NCBI RefSeq assembly: GCF_037977055.1
Contig: NZ_CP150274.1
Span: forward strand, 5,952,001 to 6,016,000
Length of the DNA: 64,000 bases
Direction of reading: 5' to 3'
Source of the DNA: Paenibacillus sp. FSL K6-1096
GTDB lineage: Bacteria; Bacillota; Bacilli; Paenibacillales; Paenibacillaceae
A model generated the notes under the pieces. The model did not search any database. It saw only the letters and a program-made list of their open reading frames with translations, and had not been told where the DNA came from. Shown here piece after piece: positions 52,784 through 61,815 of the stretch. The stretch's first letter is position 1. Every line of letters starts with the position of its first letter. The translations under genes were made by a program, and so were the position numbers.

Positions 52784-54622
52784 ATGGCATACCGCAATCT
52801 GGAAGACTGTATTATTGACCTGGAGAAGCACGGGCATTTAATTCGTATACATGAGGAAGTGGACCCGCATCTGGAGATGGCGGCCATCCATATGAAGGTC
52901 TATGAGGCAGGCGGCCCCGCGCTGCTGTTCGAGAACGTCAAGGGCTCGAAGTACCGTGCAGTCTCGAACCTGTTCGGCACAATTGAGCGCAGCAAGTTCA
53001 TCTTCCGCGATACCTGGGAATCCTCCCAGGCAGTCATCGCGCTGCGCAGTAACCCCATGAAGGCGCTGAAGCAGCCATTCCGGTATGTCGGAACCGCGCT
53101 TGCCGCGAGAAAAGCACTGCCGATCAAAAAGAGCGGAGCTGTACCCGCCGGCTTCGAGGAGATACAGATCTCCGATCTTCCGCAGATCAAGCATTGGCAG
53201 GGGGATGGCGGGGCGTTCGTTACGCTGCCGCAGGTGTATTCGGAGGACCCCGATAAGCCGGGGATTATGAACTCCAATCTCGGAATGTACCGTATTCAGC
53301 TTAGCGGCAACGACTACGAGATCAATAAGGAAGTAGGCGTCCATTACCAGATTCACCGCGGCATCGGGATTCATCAGGCCCACGCCAGCCGGAAGGGTGA
53401 GCCGCTGAAGGTGAGCTGCTTCATCGGGGGGCCCCCGGCGCATACCCTCTCCGCGGTCATGCCGCTGCCGGAGGGGCTGAGCGAGATGACCTTCGCCGGG
53501 CTGCTGGCCGGACGCCATTTCCGCTATACCTATGCAGACGGCTTCTGCATCAGCAGCGATGCCGACTTCGTAATCACCGGTGAGATCTATCCCGGCGAGA
53601 CGAAGCCGGAGGGTCCGTTCGGCGACCATCTGGGCTACTACAGCCTGACCCATCCGTTCCCGGTGATGAGAGTCCATAAGGTCTATGCCAAGAAGGGGGC
53701 AATCTATCCCTTCACGGTGGTCGGCCGTCCGCCGCAGGAGGATACCGCGTTCGGCGAGCTTATCCATGAGCTGACCGGCGGGGCGATCCGCTCGGAGATT
53801 CCCGGCGTGAAGGAGGTTCATGCCGTGGACGCCTCCGGGGTACACCCGCTGCTCTTCGCGATCGGCAGCGAAAGGTACACGCCTTACCAGCAATTGAAGC
53901 AGCCGGCAGAGCTGCTGACGATGGCTAACCGGATTCTTGGCACCGGCCAGCTTAGCCTGGCGAAGTATCTCTTCATTACCGCAGAAGAGGACAAGCCGGT
54001 CAGCACGCATGATATTCCCGGATTCCTGACGTACATTCTGGAGCGGATCAATCTGCACCGCGACATTCATTTTCAGACGAATACGACCATAGATACGCTG
54101 GATTATTCCGGCACCGGCATCAACAGCGGAAGCAAGGTCGTCTTCGCGGCAGTGGGTGAGGAGAAACGGTGCTTATGTACAGAGGTGCCTGAGGTTCTCC
54201 GGCGGCTGGGAGCGGACTGGGGTCCGGCAGCGATGATTATACCCGGAATCGTGGCGCTGCAGGGCAAGCCGTTCGCCGATTACGCTGCCGCAGTGGAGGA
54301 GATCGCCGGCCTGAGCGCCGCCATTGCCGCTGAGGGGCCGCTCGACTCCTGTCCGATGATCATTCTGTGCGATGACAGCAGCTTCCTGTCGGAGCATTTG
54401 AACAATTTCCTGTGGGCCACCTTCACCCGCAGCAATCCTTCGCATGACATCCATGGGGTGAACAGCAGGGTGGAGCATAAGCACTGGTCCTGTGACAATG
54501 TGATTATCGATGCCCGGGTGAAGCCGCATCAGGCGCCGCCGCTGATTCCGGACCCGGAGGTGCAGCGCAGGATAGAGCGGGTGTTTGCACCGGGGGCCAG
54601 CCTGGGCGGGCTGAAGAGATAG
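52784..54622 (+). CDS. UbiD-family (prenylated-FMN dependent) decarboxylase
   Basis: 612 residues from ATG 52784, 7 nt after GGGAG. The family motifs are NSNLGMYRIQLSGNDYEINKEVGVHYQIHRGIGIHQAHA, GPFGDHLGYYS (with the metal/prFMN-binding Glu and Asp region) and HPFPVMRVHKVYAKKGAIYPFTVVGRPPQEDTAFGE. Length is above the usual 480-500 residues of UbiD, with extra C-terminal sequence (about 500-612). It decarboxylates an aromatic or unsaturated acid with prenylated FMN. No UbiX-like prenyltransferase gene lies in the window, so the cofactor must come from elsewhere. Confidence 0.86.
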   Translation: MAYRNLEDCIIDLEKHGHLIRIHEEVDPHLEMAAIHMKVYEAGGPALLFENVKGSKYRAVSNLFGTIERSKFIFRDTWESSQAVIALRSNPMKALKQPFRYVGTALAARKALPIKKSGAVPAGFEEIQISDLPQIKHWQGDGGAFVTLPQVYSEDPDKPGIMNSNLGMYRIQLSGNDYEINKEVGVHYQIHRGIGIHQAHASRKGEPLKVSCFIGGPPAHTLSAVMPLPEGLSEMTFAGLLAGRHFRYTYADGFCISSDADFVITGEIYPGETKPEGPFGDHLGYYSLTHPFPVMRVHKVYAKKGAIYPFTVVGRPPQEDTAFGELIHELTGGAIRSEIPGVKEVHAVDASGVHPLLFAIGSERYTPYQQLKQPAELLTMANRILGTGQLSLAKYLFITAEEDKPVSTHDIPGFLTYILERINLHRDIHFQTNTTIDTLDYSGTGINSGSKVVFAAVGEEKRCLCTEVPEVLRRLGADWGPAAMIIPGIVALQGKPFADYAAAVEEIAGLSAAIAAEGPLDSCPMIILCDDSSFLSEHLNNFLWATFTRSNPSHDIHGVNSRVEHKHWSCDNVIIDARVKPHQAPPLIPDPEVQRRIERVFAPGASLGGLKR

Positions 54623-54677
54623 AGTAGAGCAGGAAGAGCTGACGGCAATTCGGTTACAGAGGACGGGAGGTGGGGGA

Positions 54678-54800
54678 TTGTTTCTCATATTTGAGCTTCT
54701 TGTTGATTTCATTTATAGTCTGATCACCGGCCGTAAGGACCGCAAACGGAGAAGAGACAAGCGAAGAGCGCGCAGAAGGAGCAGATCAGGGCGACATTGA
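54678..54800 (+). CDS. 40-residue basic small membrane protein
   Basis: The sequence begins MFLIFELLVDFIYSLITGRK, a hydrophobic helix, and continues with a tail almost only of Arg, Lys, Asp and Ser (RKRRRDKRRARRRSRSGRH). The TTG start is preceded by GGGAGGTGG (54665-54673). The helix plus strongly basic tail suggests a peripheral or single-pass membrane peptide; a nucleic-acid-binding or phospholipid-binding role is possible. It follows the UbiD-family stop by 55 bp and ends before a terminator, so it may be the last cistron of that transcript. I know of no family match. Confidence 0.6.
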   Translation: MFLIFELLVDFIYSLITGRKDRKRRRDKRRARRRSRSGRH

Positions 54801-54864
54801 CACCCGGCGCTGCGGGCGGGCATAAGCAGTAAGAGGAGCTCATTCCCTGTGGTGCTCCAAAAAG

Positions 54865-54894
54865 AATGACGCTCCCTGCCCCGGGAGCGTCATT
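54865..54894. terminator. bidirectional terminator before the regulator gene
   Basis: AATGACGCTCCC / GGGAGCGTCATT, 12-bp perfect stem with a 6-nt loop. Confidence 0.9.
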
Positions 54895-55007
54895 TCATGC
54901 TTCAGCCATTTCCGGTACCATGTCCCGCAGGCTCAACCACAGCCAGCGCAGGCTCTGCTGTGAATGCTGTATTCCCGCCATAAGGGATAACCAGTGCTGA
55001 AGCTAAA

Positions 55008-56405
55008 CTACACGTAACCCAAAGCATGATCCATCTTTTTGTCATTGAAACTCTGCACCTCACCAATCAGAAGTTTGTACTGTTCCTTCTCTTCCCCGCT
55101 TGCCAGTTGCCGGTGCTGCTCAAACAAGTTGACACACTTAATGATTATGCTCTCGCTTTTTATTTTAGCAGCGGATTGCAGGCTTTGGAGGATGAATTCA
55201 ATCCCCTCTCTGCGGTGATGGTGCAGGTAATACACAGCCAGCTCGGCAAGAAAAGTAGAATATTGGTCGGCCAGGATCTGCTCATTGTGCAGCAGTCCGA
55301 AATCTCTCAGATTCGTCCGGTACGGTATGTAGGAAGAGAAGCGGCTGAGGATGTGGTCCACATTCCAGGAGAAGCGGTTGGCTGAGATCATAATATTGTA
55401 CAGGGCTACGAAAATCTCATTGGCATGGGGAGCGATATATTCCACGTATTCATCCAGCACCTGCGCATCACCGGACATCATCCGGTAGAGCATCGTATTG
55501 GCGGTGCCCCACTCCTGAAACTGTGCCAGAATGGTGTTGGCTTCTTCCCCCGTCTCCATGACCCAGCTCCGGTCCAGATACATGGATACATAACTAAGCG
55601 CTGCTGCATAATCGCCGTACTCCTCACAGACACTGGCGCGCATCAGATATGAATATAGGATATAGAAAAAAAGCGGTTTCACCGGAGGCTTGTCATGCTT
55701 CTCTCTCCGCACGGAACGGTGCAGATGCTGATAGCTGAGTGTGGCCAGCCGGTGCATCTCCCGGGCCAGCTCGTCCACCTTGTCCCACTTGTGCAGCGAG
55801 TAATAGACATGCATCAGGTGCTTCAGACCCTCCAGCTGGTCCGGCACCTCCAGCCGGTTAATATAACATTCGAACAGCAGCGCCGCCTGCAGATTCAGTG
55901 TCTGGCTGTCACCGAGGGCAATACGGAACAAACGGTACTGGCAGATGGCCAGGCGTTCGGAATGCTGATATTTCTCACTTGCGCTTACATTCTTGTAGAG
56001 TACGGCTGCGGCCTGCCACTGGTTCTCCTCAAATAATCCCTCCGCTACTTCAAACAGCATCGGCGCATAGATCAGATTATCGAGCAGATTCTTCACGACA
56101 AGCTCAATGCAGTCCAGCCGCCCCAGCTCCGCACAGCTCAGGATGAACGGGCGCAGTCTCCGCCAGGTAGGCGCCGAATACAGGAAGCATTCATCGATGT
56201 ACATGCTATAGAAATAATCCTCGGGCAGCTTCATGCCCCTGGTGATCAGCTTCAGATGATTCATGGCCACAGGCTGCTGGCCGCTGAGCAGACGGCTTAA
56301 TGTGCCGGAGTTGATACCGGACTGCACGGAGAATTGGTTAATGGACATGTGCCGGGCGTCAAGATAGGCCTCCAGATGACTGCGTATGGTGGTTGCAGAG
56401 TTCAT
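55008..56405 (-). CDS. XRE-type regulator with a long helical-repeat domain
   Basis: 465 residues. The N-terminus (about 1-65) is an XRE helix-turn-helix: SINQFSVQSGINSGTLSRLLSGQQPVAMNHL. Residues about 80-460 are all-helical with TPR-like repeats (EENQWQAAAVLYKNVSASEKYQHSERLAICQYRLFRIAL, EYGDYAAALSYVSMYLDRSW). This architecture recalls peptide-sensing RRNPP regulators (NprR, PlcR, AimR), but no pheromone gene with a signal peptide was found beside it. The start has AAGGCGGTGACCC before ATG. Confidence 0.75.
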   Translation of the reverse strand: MNSATTIRSHLEAYLDARHMSINQFSVQSGINSGTLSRLLSGQQPVAMNHLKLITRGMKLPEDYFYSMYIDECFLYSAPTWRRLRPFILSCAELGRLDCIELVVKNLLDNLIYAPMLFEVAEGLFEENQWQAAAVLYKNVSASEKYQHSERLAICQYRLFRIALGDSQTLNLQAALLFECYINRLEVPDQLEGLKHLMHVYYSLHKWDKVDELAREMHRLATLSYQHLHRSVRREKHDKPPVKPLFFYILYSYLMRASVCEEYGDYAAALSYVSMYLDRSWVMETGEEANTILAQFQEWGTANTMLYRMMSGDAQVLDEYVEYIAPHANEIFVALYNIMISANRFSWNVDHILSRFSSYIPYRTNLRDFGLLHNEQILADQYSTFLAELAVYYLHHHRREGIEFILQSLQSAAKIKSESIIIKCVNLFEQHRQLASGEEKEQYKLLIGEVQSFNDKKMDHALGYV

Positions 56406-56629
56406 GGGTCACCGCCTTACCGGATTCCAATTTTTGGGTTGCTTGTATAAGTGTATAATATAAGTCAATATACCAACGGTCAATAGAGCGGTGGTGACAA
56501 AAAGTGAACAAATTTGTAAGCACTCCCGCAGCAGCAGGAATGCTTGTGACTGGAAACAGCATATGGATGCGGGCAGCGTCAGGCGGTGTGAATTCCGAGA
56601 TTTTGATTGACTTTGCATTGCCAGCGGAA

Positions 56630-56659
56630 TTGTTCAAGGCGGGGCAGAGTGGGTATACT
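56630..56659 (+). promoter_or_regulatory. promoter of the proline-rich microprotein gene
   Basis: TTGTTC (56630-56635), 18 bp, TATACT (56654-56659). Confidence 0.55.
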
Positions 56660-56689
56660 AGGGTATCAGGAATGAAGGAGGTATGGAGT

Positions 56690-56878
56690 ATGGACAAAGA
56701 GCTGCCGCCAGAGGTTCCGCCGAAGGTTGTTCCCGATGTGAAGCCGGATATTCTCCCGGAGCCGGTCGTGATTCCACCGGAGGTGGTGCCGGAGAAGACA
56801 CCTGAAATCACTCCGCCGGACTCGCCGGAGGTGGTCCCCCCGGCGCCGTCTGAGGATGTTCCGCCGAACCCGCTGTAA
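56690..56878 (+). CDS. 62-residue proline-rich microprotein
   Basis: The sequence is almost a Pro/Glu/Val polymer (KELPPEVPPKVVPDVKPD, VIPPEVVPEKTPEITPPDS) with no Cys, Trp or aromatic residue. AAGGAGGT lies 7 nt before ATG 56690 and a promoter 30 bp upstream, so translation is well supported; the frame upstream of it is not. The composition suggests a rigid extended polyproline rod, perhaps a wall or spore-coat linker. It lacks a signal peptide. It is divergent from an XRE/TPR-like regulator. Confidence 0.7.
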   Translation: MDKELPPEVPPKVVPDVKPDILPEPVVIPPEVVPEKTPEITPPDSPEVVPPAPSEDVPPNPL

Positions 56879-56905
56879 GCTGGGCGTATGAACCAATTTC
56901 CGCTC

Positions 56906-57904
56906 TCATCCGCCCGGCAGGCTGGTCCAGATCGGGTCCGCGTACTGGTTGTGCAGATTCAGGCTGCAATCCTTGCCGGTGTCGTATGAACGGTTGCCCA
57001 ACACCGCGGCGAACGCGCCGAGTTTGCGCTCCGCAGCATTGCGCTCCGCAGCAGCCGAGCCCGCGCATTCGAGCCAATCGGCCAGCGCGCCAAGGACGGT
57101 CCGCCCTTCGTCAAGCGCCGCCTCCCACAGCTCCCACACCGATTCGGTCCGGACCTCTGAATAGAGGGCGGGATGCCGCCACTCCGCGTGCCGTTCATTC
57201 AGGTAATCCAGACGCTCTTCGCGGGCGGTCAGCTTGCGGGAGAACATCCGGCGCGTCCGGCCCCAGGTGATCGCCTTCTTCCAGCCTAACGGATCGTAGA
57301 GGCACCGCTGGGCCAGCACCATATCCCGGTAGGCGCTCTGCCAGATCCCGGCGGTCAGGCGGTCCATCGCCTCCGGGTAATGCTGAAGCGCCGTAGCGTG
57401 AAGGATACGGTGCACTGCTTCGGGCAGACGGCGGCCCGCATCAATCCGCGACCAGGCCGGGTTCTTCCAGGTCTTGAACGCCCGGCGCTGGCTCATGAAC
57501 AACGTATCCAGATCGATTTCGAACCGCTGATGATCCCGGTATTTGTAGCCTGCCTTCCAGTTGATATAAGGATGGAGGTTCCGGTCCAGCAGATGATGAG
57601 TCAGGAAGCCGAGAAAATATAGCTGGGCCTGCGCCTGCTCCGCCCCTTCGAGCGAGAGAGCAGCCTGCCAGAAATTTATAAGCACAGGCCCGCAGCTCTC
57701 GGTATGCATCAGATCGCCGAGCCGCAGCGCCCCGGTGTCCTTGCTCCAGGGCAGGAAGCTGTGATACAGCAGGAAATCCGGCCCCTGACACCCGAGATTG
57801 TACAATTGCTGCTGCTGTTCCAGGAGTGTAAGAAATGGAAAGCGGCCGCTGAACTCCTCTGCCAGCTGCTGTCCGTATTCAAGATGCATCCAGATATTGG
57901 GCAT
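56906..57904 (-). CDS. zinc-dependent phospholipase C family protein
   Basis: 332 residues. MPNIWMHLEYGQQLAEEF, LGCQGPDFLLYHSFLPW, HTESCGPVLINFWQAAL and LGFLTHHLLDRNLHPYINWKAG carry the His/Asp pattern (HxxxD, THHLLDRNLHPY) of the Bacillus-type zinc-dependent PLC fold found in many Firmicutes. ATG 57904 follows AGGAGGA with 8 nt spacing; ATG 57910 is too close to that site. No signal peptide is visible, so it is probably cytoplasmic. Confidence 0.8.
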   Translation of the reverse strand: MPNIWMHLEYGQQLAEEFSGRFPFLTLLEQQQQLYNLGCQGPDFLLYHSFLPWSKDTGALRLGDLMHTESCGPVLINFWQAALSLEGAEQAQAQLYFLGFLTHHLLDRNLHPYINWKAGYKYRDHQRFEIDLDTLFMSQRRAFKTWKNPAWSRIDAGRRLPEAVHRILHATALQHYPEAMDRLTAGIWQSAYRDMVLAQRCLYDPLGWKKAITWGRTRRMFSRKLTAREERLDYLNERHAEWRHPALYSEVRTESVWELWEAALDEGRTVLGALADWLECAGSAAAERNAAERKLGAFAAVLGNRSYDTGKDCSLNLHNQYADPIWTSLPGG

Positions 57905-58109
57905 GATCATTCCTCCTAGTTAGAAGCATAAACAGAAGTAACTCTATTGTACCCTGTCTGTGTTAAAAGAAAATGAGAATTGCCGCTTTATCATCTTTAC
58001 ACCCGGCATACATAACTGAAGAGAGCAGTTAATATCAGGCTTCTACAATGGGGTTATTAGCAAGATATACCTATTGCCAAATCAAGCTTGATATGAAGGG
58101 ATGATACGT

Positions 58110-59918
58110 TTGAAGGGGAACCCGCTGCATTTATCGATGAAATGGAAGCTCATCCTCAGCTTCTCAGCCATTACACTCATCTTTCTGGGGGTGGCGGTGT
58201 ACCAGGGGTACAAGATTAATCAGGTGGAGCAGTCCATGGAACGGCAAAAGAGCGAAATGGAGAACCGGATTACGGTCTCCACACTCACCCAGCAATTGCA
58301 GGAGCTGAACCGGGCGGAGACCGCCTTCGCAGAATCCAGTGATCTGGAGCAGGCAGAGACTGTGCAGGAGAAGCAGCGGCAGATGTCGGCTGAGCTTGCC
58401 AAGGTGAATTTTGAGAAAGGCACGCCTGCGTATACCATGCTTGGGCAACTGGCGGGACAGGCTGCTGAATACGGGGAGCTCATCAAGGAATTGGCCGGCA
58501 CGATGTCGGACGAGACCCTTGATCCGCTGACGGTATTGGAGAAAATAGATGGCATACATACGAAGGCGCTTGCTCTGAATGAGGACATGCTGAACACGAA
58601 CGGGAAGCTTTACGCCGCAGCTGCCAGGAATGCAGGGCAAGCGCAGGAGGTCTCGTTCACCTTGCTGGAGGATACAGTCTCTATTGTAGTCTATGCCGCG
58701 ATCGGCGTAGCCTTATTTATGCTGGTGCTCGCCTGGCTGCTGACCCGCTCGTTCCTGACGCCGGTCCGCAAGCTGCAGGCTGCGCTCCGGCAGATCGCGG
58801 ACGGCGACCTGCGGCAGCAGATTAACTCGCCGTACAATGATGAGCTTGGACAGCTCAGCCATCATTTCGACCATATGGTGGGCCGGGTGCGGGAAATGCT
58901 GCGGCAAACCCTGTCCGCTGCGGGGGCGCTGGCCGATTATTCGCAATCCTTCCGGCAGCATTCAGCGGTGACCGCGCAGACGAACCAGACGGTTGTCCGC
59001 ACCATTCAGGAAATCTCGCAGGGGGCGGATCAGCAGGCGGTCCAGTCGGAGCAGAACACACACCTGCTGCTGGAGCTGGAGGGTGGCGTGCGGGATATTA
59101 CCGAGTATACGGATGTTATGCTGGCCACCAGCAAGGCGGCGGACCGCAACCGGCAGCTCGGCTCCGATACCGTCACTGCGCTGCGCCGGACCTCAGAGCA
59201 GTCCCGCGAGTCGGTCAGCAAGGTGTATGGTGCCCTGGAGAAGCTTGTAGAGCAGTCCAGCGATATCTCGCGGATTACGAACTCGATTACGGAGATCTCG
59301 AAGCAGACCAATATTCTCTCGCTGAACGCCGCTATTGAGGCGGCAAGGGCGGGAGCTGCCGGCAAGGGCTTTGCTGTGATTGCCGATGAAGTAAGGCAGT
59401 TGTCCGTACAGACGAATGAATTCTCCGTGCATATCAGCCGGATTATTGAGGAATTGCAGGCAGGCATGGCGGATTTCCGGGAATACATGCTGGAGACGCG
59501 GGGAAGTCTGGAGCAGCAGGATGATCAGGTGACGGCGACGCTGGCTTCTTTTGCAGCGATCGACGAGTCGATTACCGGCATCAGCGCGCAGATCGGGCAG
59601 ATTCACCAGAAGGTGGAGCATACCCGCACGATCCATTCACGGCTGTCCGAATCGGTACATGCGGTAGCGGCTGTAGCGGAGCAGACGGCGGCTGGAGTCC
59701 AGGAGGTTAATGCCTCCAGCTCCCAGCAGGATCAGGCGATCCAGAGCATCGCCCGGCAGGCCGGGGAGATTCATGATATCTCGCAGCGGCTGTTCCGGGA
59801 GATTCAGGTGTTCCGAATCCCGGCTGCGGCAGCAGCTCACGCGGAGCCTGCTGCCAGCCCTACCGCAGCGGAGATCACAAAGGAACGGGGGGAGGAGCTA
59901 CTGTTGCTGGCGAATTGA
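58110..59918 (+). CDS. methyl-accepting chemotaxis protein
   Basis: 602 residues from TTG 58110 (AAGGG 9 nt upstream; an ATG at 58101 abuts the site). TM1 (about 13-34) and TM2 (about 190-213) enclose a helical four-helix-bundle ligand domain of about 150 residues. HAMP (about 214-266) and a signalling domain (about 300-590) follow, with the hairpin ISKQTNILSLNAAIEAARAGAAGKGFAVIADEVRQLS. It transmits ligand signals to CheA/CheW. Its last 21 bp overlap the convergent epimerase gene. Confidence 0.92.
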   Translation: MKGNPLHLSMKWKLILSFSAITLIFLGVAVYQGYKINQVEQSMERQKSEMENRITVSTLTQQLQELNRAETAFAESSDLEQAETVQEKQRQMSAELAKVNFEKGTPAYTMLGQLAGQAAEYGELIKELAGTMSDETLDPLTVLEKIDGIHTKALALNEDMLNTNGKLYAAAARNAGQAQEVSFTLLEDTVSIVVYAAIGVALFMLVLAWLLTRSFLTPVRKLQAALRQIADGDLRQQINSPYNDELGQLSHHFDHMVGRVREMLRQTLSAAGALADYSQSFRQHSAVTAQTNQTVVRTIQEISQGADQQAVQSEQNTHLLLELEGGVRDITEYTDVMLATSKAADRNRQLGSDTVTALRRTSEQSRESVSKVYGALEKLVEQSSDISRITNSITEISKQTNILSLNAAIEAARAGAAGKGFAVIADEVRQLSVQTNEFSVHISRIIEELQAGMADFREYMLETRGSLEQQDDQVTATLASFAAIDESITGISAQIGQIHQKVEHTRTIHSRLSESVHAVAAVAEQTAAGVQEVNASSSQQDQAIQSIARQAGEIHDISQRLFREIQVFRIPAAAAAHAEPAASPTAAEITKERGEELLLLAN

Positions 59919-60800
59919 ATGGTTCAGCACAGCAACCAGCTCCGGGAACCATTCGGATAAGGAGAGGAAGCTGAAGCCCGCGCTGCGGGCTTTTGACGTA
60001 TCCATGTACCACGATTCTTCAATGCCAAAAGGCGACTGATCCCCGTCCGCAGCCTCGCTCTGGACAACCGCATTGCGCTCCGTCACCCGTTCGATGATGG
60101 ACATCACACCGCCTATCGTAAGTGTACCGTCCGAGCAGGCGTTCACAGGGCCGGTCACAGCAGAGCCCTCATGGCCCAGCCAGTGCAGGAACTCCGCCGC
60201 TTCATCCGAACGGATGAAGGAGATCTTCGCCTGCGGATTCGGAATGCCGACCGGCTGCCCGGCCAGAACATGCTCGATGTGAAAATGCAGTCTGCGCGTA
60301 TAGTCATCCGTCCCCAGCACAATCGGGAACCGTACCGCCGCCACCGGGAAGTCTGCCCTCTGCAGGAGAACGGCTTCGGCCTGTCTTTTGCCCTCCTGGT
60401 AGCTAATTTCTGTCTTTCCGCCCGATCTCACCGGGTAATGCACTGGATCGAAGTCAGCTTCAGTTAGCGCTTCCGGCTGCGCATCATACACAGACAAGCT
60501 GGAAGTGAGGATGTACCGCTTGGCCCGCCCTGCGAAAATCCGCACCGCCGCCGCAGCCTCCTCTGGTGAATAGCAAATGTTATCATACACGATATCCCAA
60601 TAGGCATCGCCTACAGCCTGCTCAAACGCCGATTCATCAGTCCGGTCCGCAGTGAGCCGGGTAACCCGGTCGCCGAAAGGATCAGCGGTCCTGCCCCGGG
60701 TCAGCAGAGTCACCTCGTTATCCTGGCTGTGAAGCAGCAGCTCCACCAGCCTTTTGCCGAAAAATCTCGTTCCTCCAAGCACAAGCACCTTCTTCTTCAT
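59898..60800 (-). CDS. NAD-dependent epimerase/dehydratase (extended SDR)
   Basis: 300 residues with the nucleotide motif GGTRFFGKRLVELLL near the start, DIVYDNICY and TSSLSVYDAQ, and the catalytic YQEGKRQAE (YxxxK, about 153). FIRSDEAAEFLHWL and VTGPVNACSDGTLTIG match the extended SDR family. The ribosome site AGGAGTGTG precedes ATG by 5 nt. It lies 54 bp downstream of the ECF sigma gene on the same strand and may share its mRNA. Confidence 0.87.
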   Translation of the reverse strand: MKKKVLVLGGTRFFGKRLVELLLHSQDNEVTLLTRGRTADPFGDRVTRLTADRTDESAFEQAVGDAYWDIVYDNICYSPEEAAAAVRIFAGRAKRYILTSSLSVYDAQPEALTEADFDPVHYPVRSGGKTEISYQEGKRQAEAVLLQRADFPVAAVRFPIVLGTDDYTRRLHFHIEHVLAGQPVGIPNPQAKISFIRSDEAAEFLHWLGHEGSAVTGPVNACSDGTLTIGGVMSIIERVTERNAVVQSEAADGDQSPFGIEESWYMDTSKARSAGFSFLSLSEWFPELVAVLNHSIRQQQ

Positions 60801-60854
60801 CAGATCACACTCCTATAGTCGGATGTTAAGAATTCGCAGCTCAAGGCTTCATCA

Positions 60855-61631
60855 TTACGCAGCCATCCGCATTTCTGCGTAGGCAGAGCTTCCATTGGAA
60901 TTGGACATGAACATATTGCCTGAATACACGGCCTGTACGGTAAAAGTACTTATAGCGCACGCTGTAGTCTGGGCGATCTCCTGGCGGAGAAGCTCCAGCA
61001 TGACCGGAATTTGCCCTTGCTCATAGGCCTGGGCCAGCGCATGGAGATACGCCCGGTAATCTGCATCCTGCGGCAGGGCAGGCCCCTCTTGCGTGACTAA
61101 CTCCTCCCTCACCGTTACAAGAGCTAGGCGGGCGCGGTGCAGCGCTGCTTTGACGGCTCCTTCTGTGGTGTCCAGGAGTCCGGCAGCCTCGGCGGCAGAA
61201 TAGCCCAGCACATCCCTCAGCACCAGCGCGGTCCGCTGAAGCGGCGTAAGATAGGCGAGCAGGGCCTGGAAGATCAGCTCGATCTCAGTCAGATCTCCTT
61301 GCACCGCCTCTGTGGCAGCTGAAGCTGCTCCTGTTCCCGAACGCTCTACTGCACGGGTCAGCGCGGCGGTGCGGCGGATGTGATCAATCCAGGTATTCCG
61401 GGCAATCCGCAGCAGCAGCGCTTCGGGATTGGGGCTGGCGGTGAATTTGCGGTAGGCGAGCGCTTTGGCCCAGGTCTCCTGGGCGAGATCGTCGGCCTCG
61501 AAGGCGGAACGGGTCAGCGACAGGCAATACCGGTATAATGCAGCCCCCAGCTCCTGAAGGTTTTCTCTATTCATATCTTCTCTATTCATAAGTGTGGGTT
61601 CCGGTATGCGGTGATGGTCAGCAATCATCAT
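60855..61631 (-). CDS. ECF-type RNA polymerase sigma factor with a C-terminal extension
   Basis: 258 residues from ATG 61631, 6 nt after AAGGAGAGG. Region 2 reads YRYCLSLTRSAFEADDLAQETWAKALAYRKF...NTWIDHIRR; region 4 reads LTPLQRTALVLRDVLGYSAAEAAGLLDTTEGAVKAALHRARLALV. After region 4 it carries about 80 extra residues (LPQDADYRAYLHALAQAYEQGQIPVMLELLRQEIAQ), unlike a standard 170-190-residue ECF factor, reminiscent of ECF groups with fused regulatory C-termini. No anti-sigma gene is adjacent, which fits control by its own C-terminus. Confidence 0.86.
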   Translation of the reverse strand: MMIADHHRIPEPTLMNREDMNRENLQELGAALYRYCLSLTRSAFEADDLAQETWAKALAYRKFTASPNPEALLLRIARNTWIDHIRRTAALTRAVERSGTGAASAATEAVQGDLTEIELIFQALLAYLTPLQRTALVLRDVLGYSAAEAAGLLDTTEGAVKAALHRARLALVTVREELVTQEGPALPQDADYRAYLHALAQAYEQGQIPVMLELLRQEIAQTTACAISTFTVQAVYSGNMFMSNSNGSSAYAEMRMAA

Positions 61632-61815
61632 GGCGGCCCTCTCCTTCACGGGAATTCAGTTGCTTCTATTATATAAACGAACAGCTCATTGTAAAAGGTA
61701 CGCCCTCCCGCAGCTTCAGTCCATGGACCGTACTCCGTATCTTATGGCCTCTCTGATCCGTCTACAGGGTATCTACACCAAATCACACTTAGAGAGTCAG
61801 AGGAGGCGCAGTACA

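Noticed and set aside
52838..54070. 410-codon minus-strand frame
   Set aside because: Antisense to the UbiD-family gene; composition shows no family signature.
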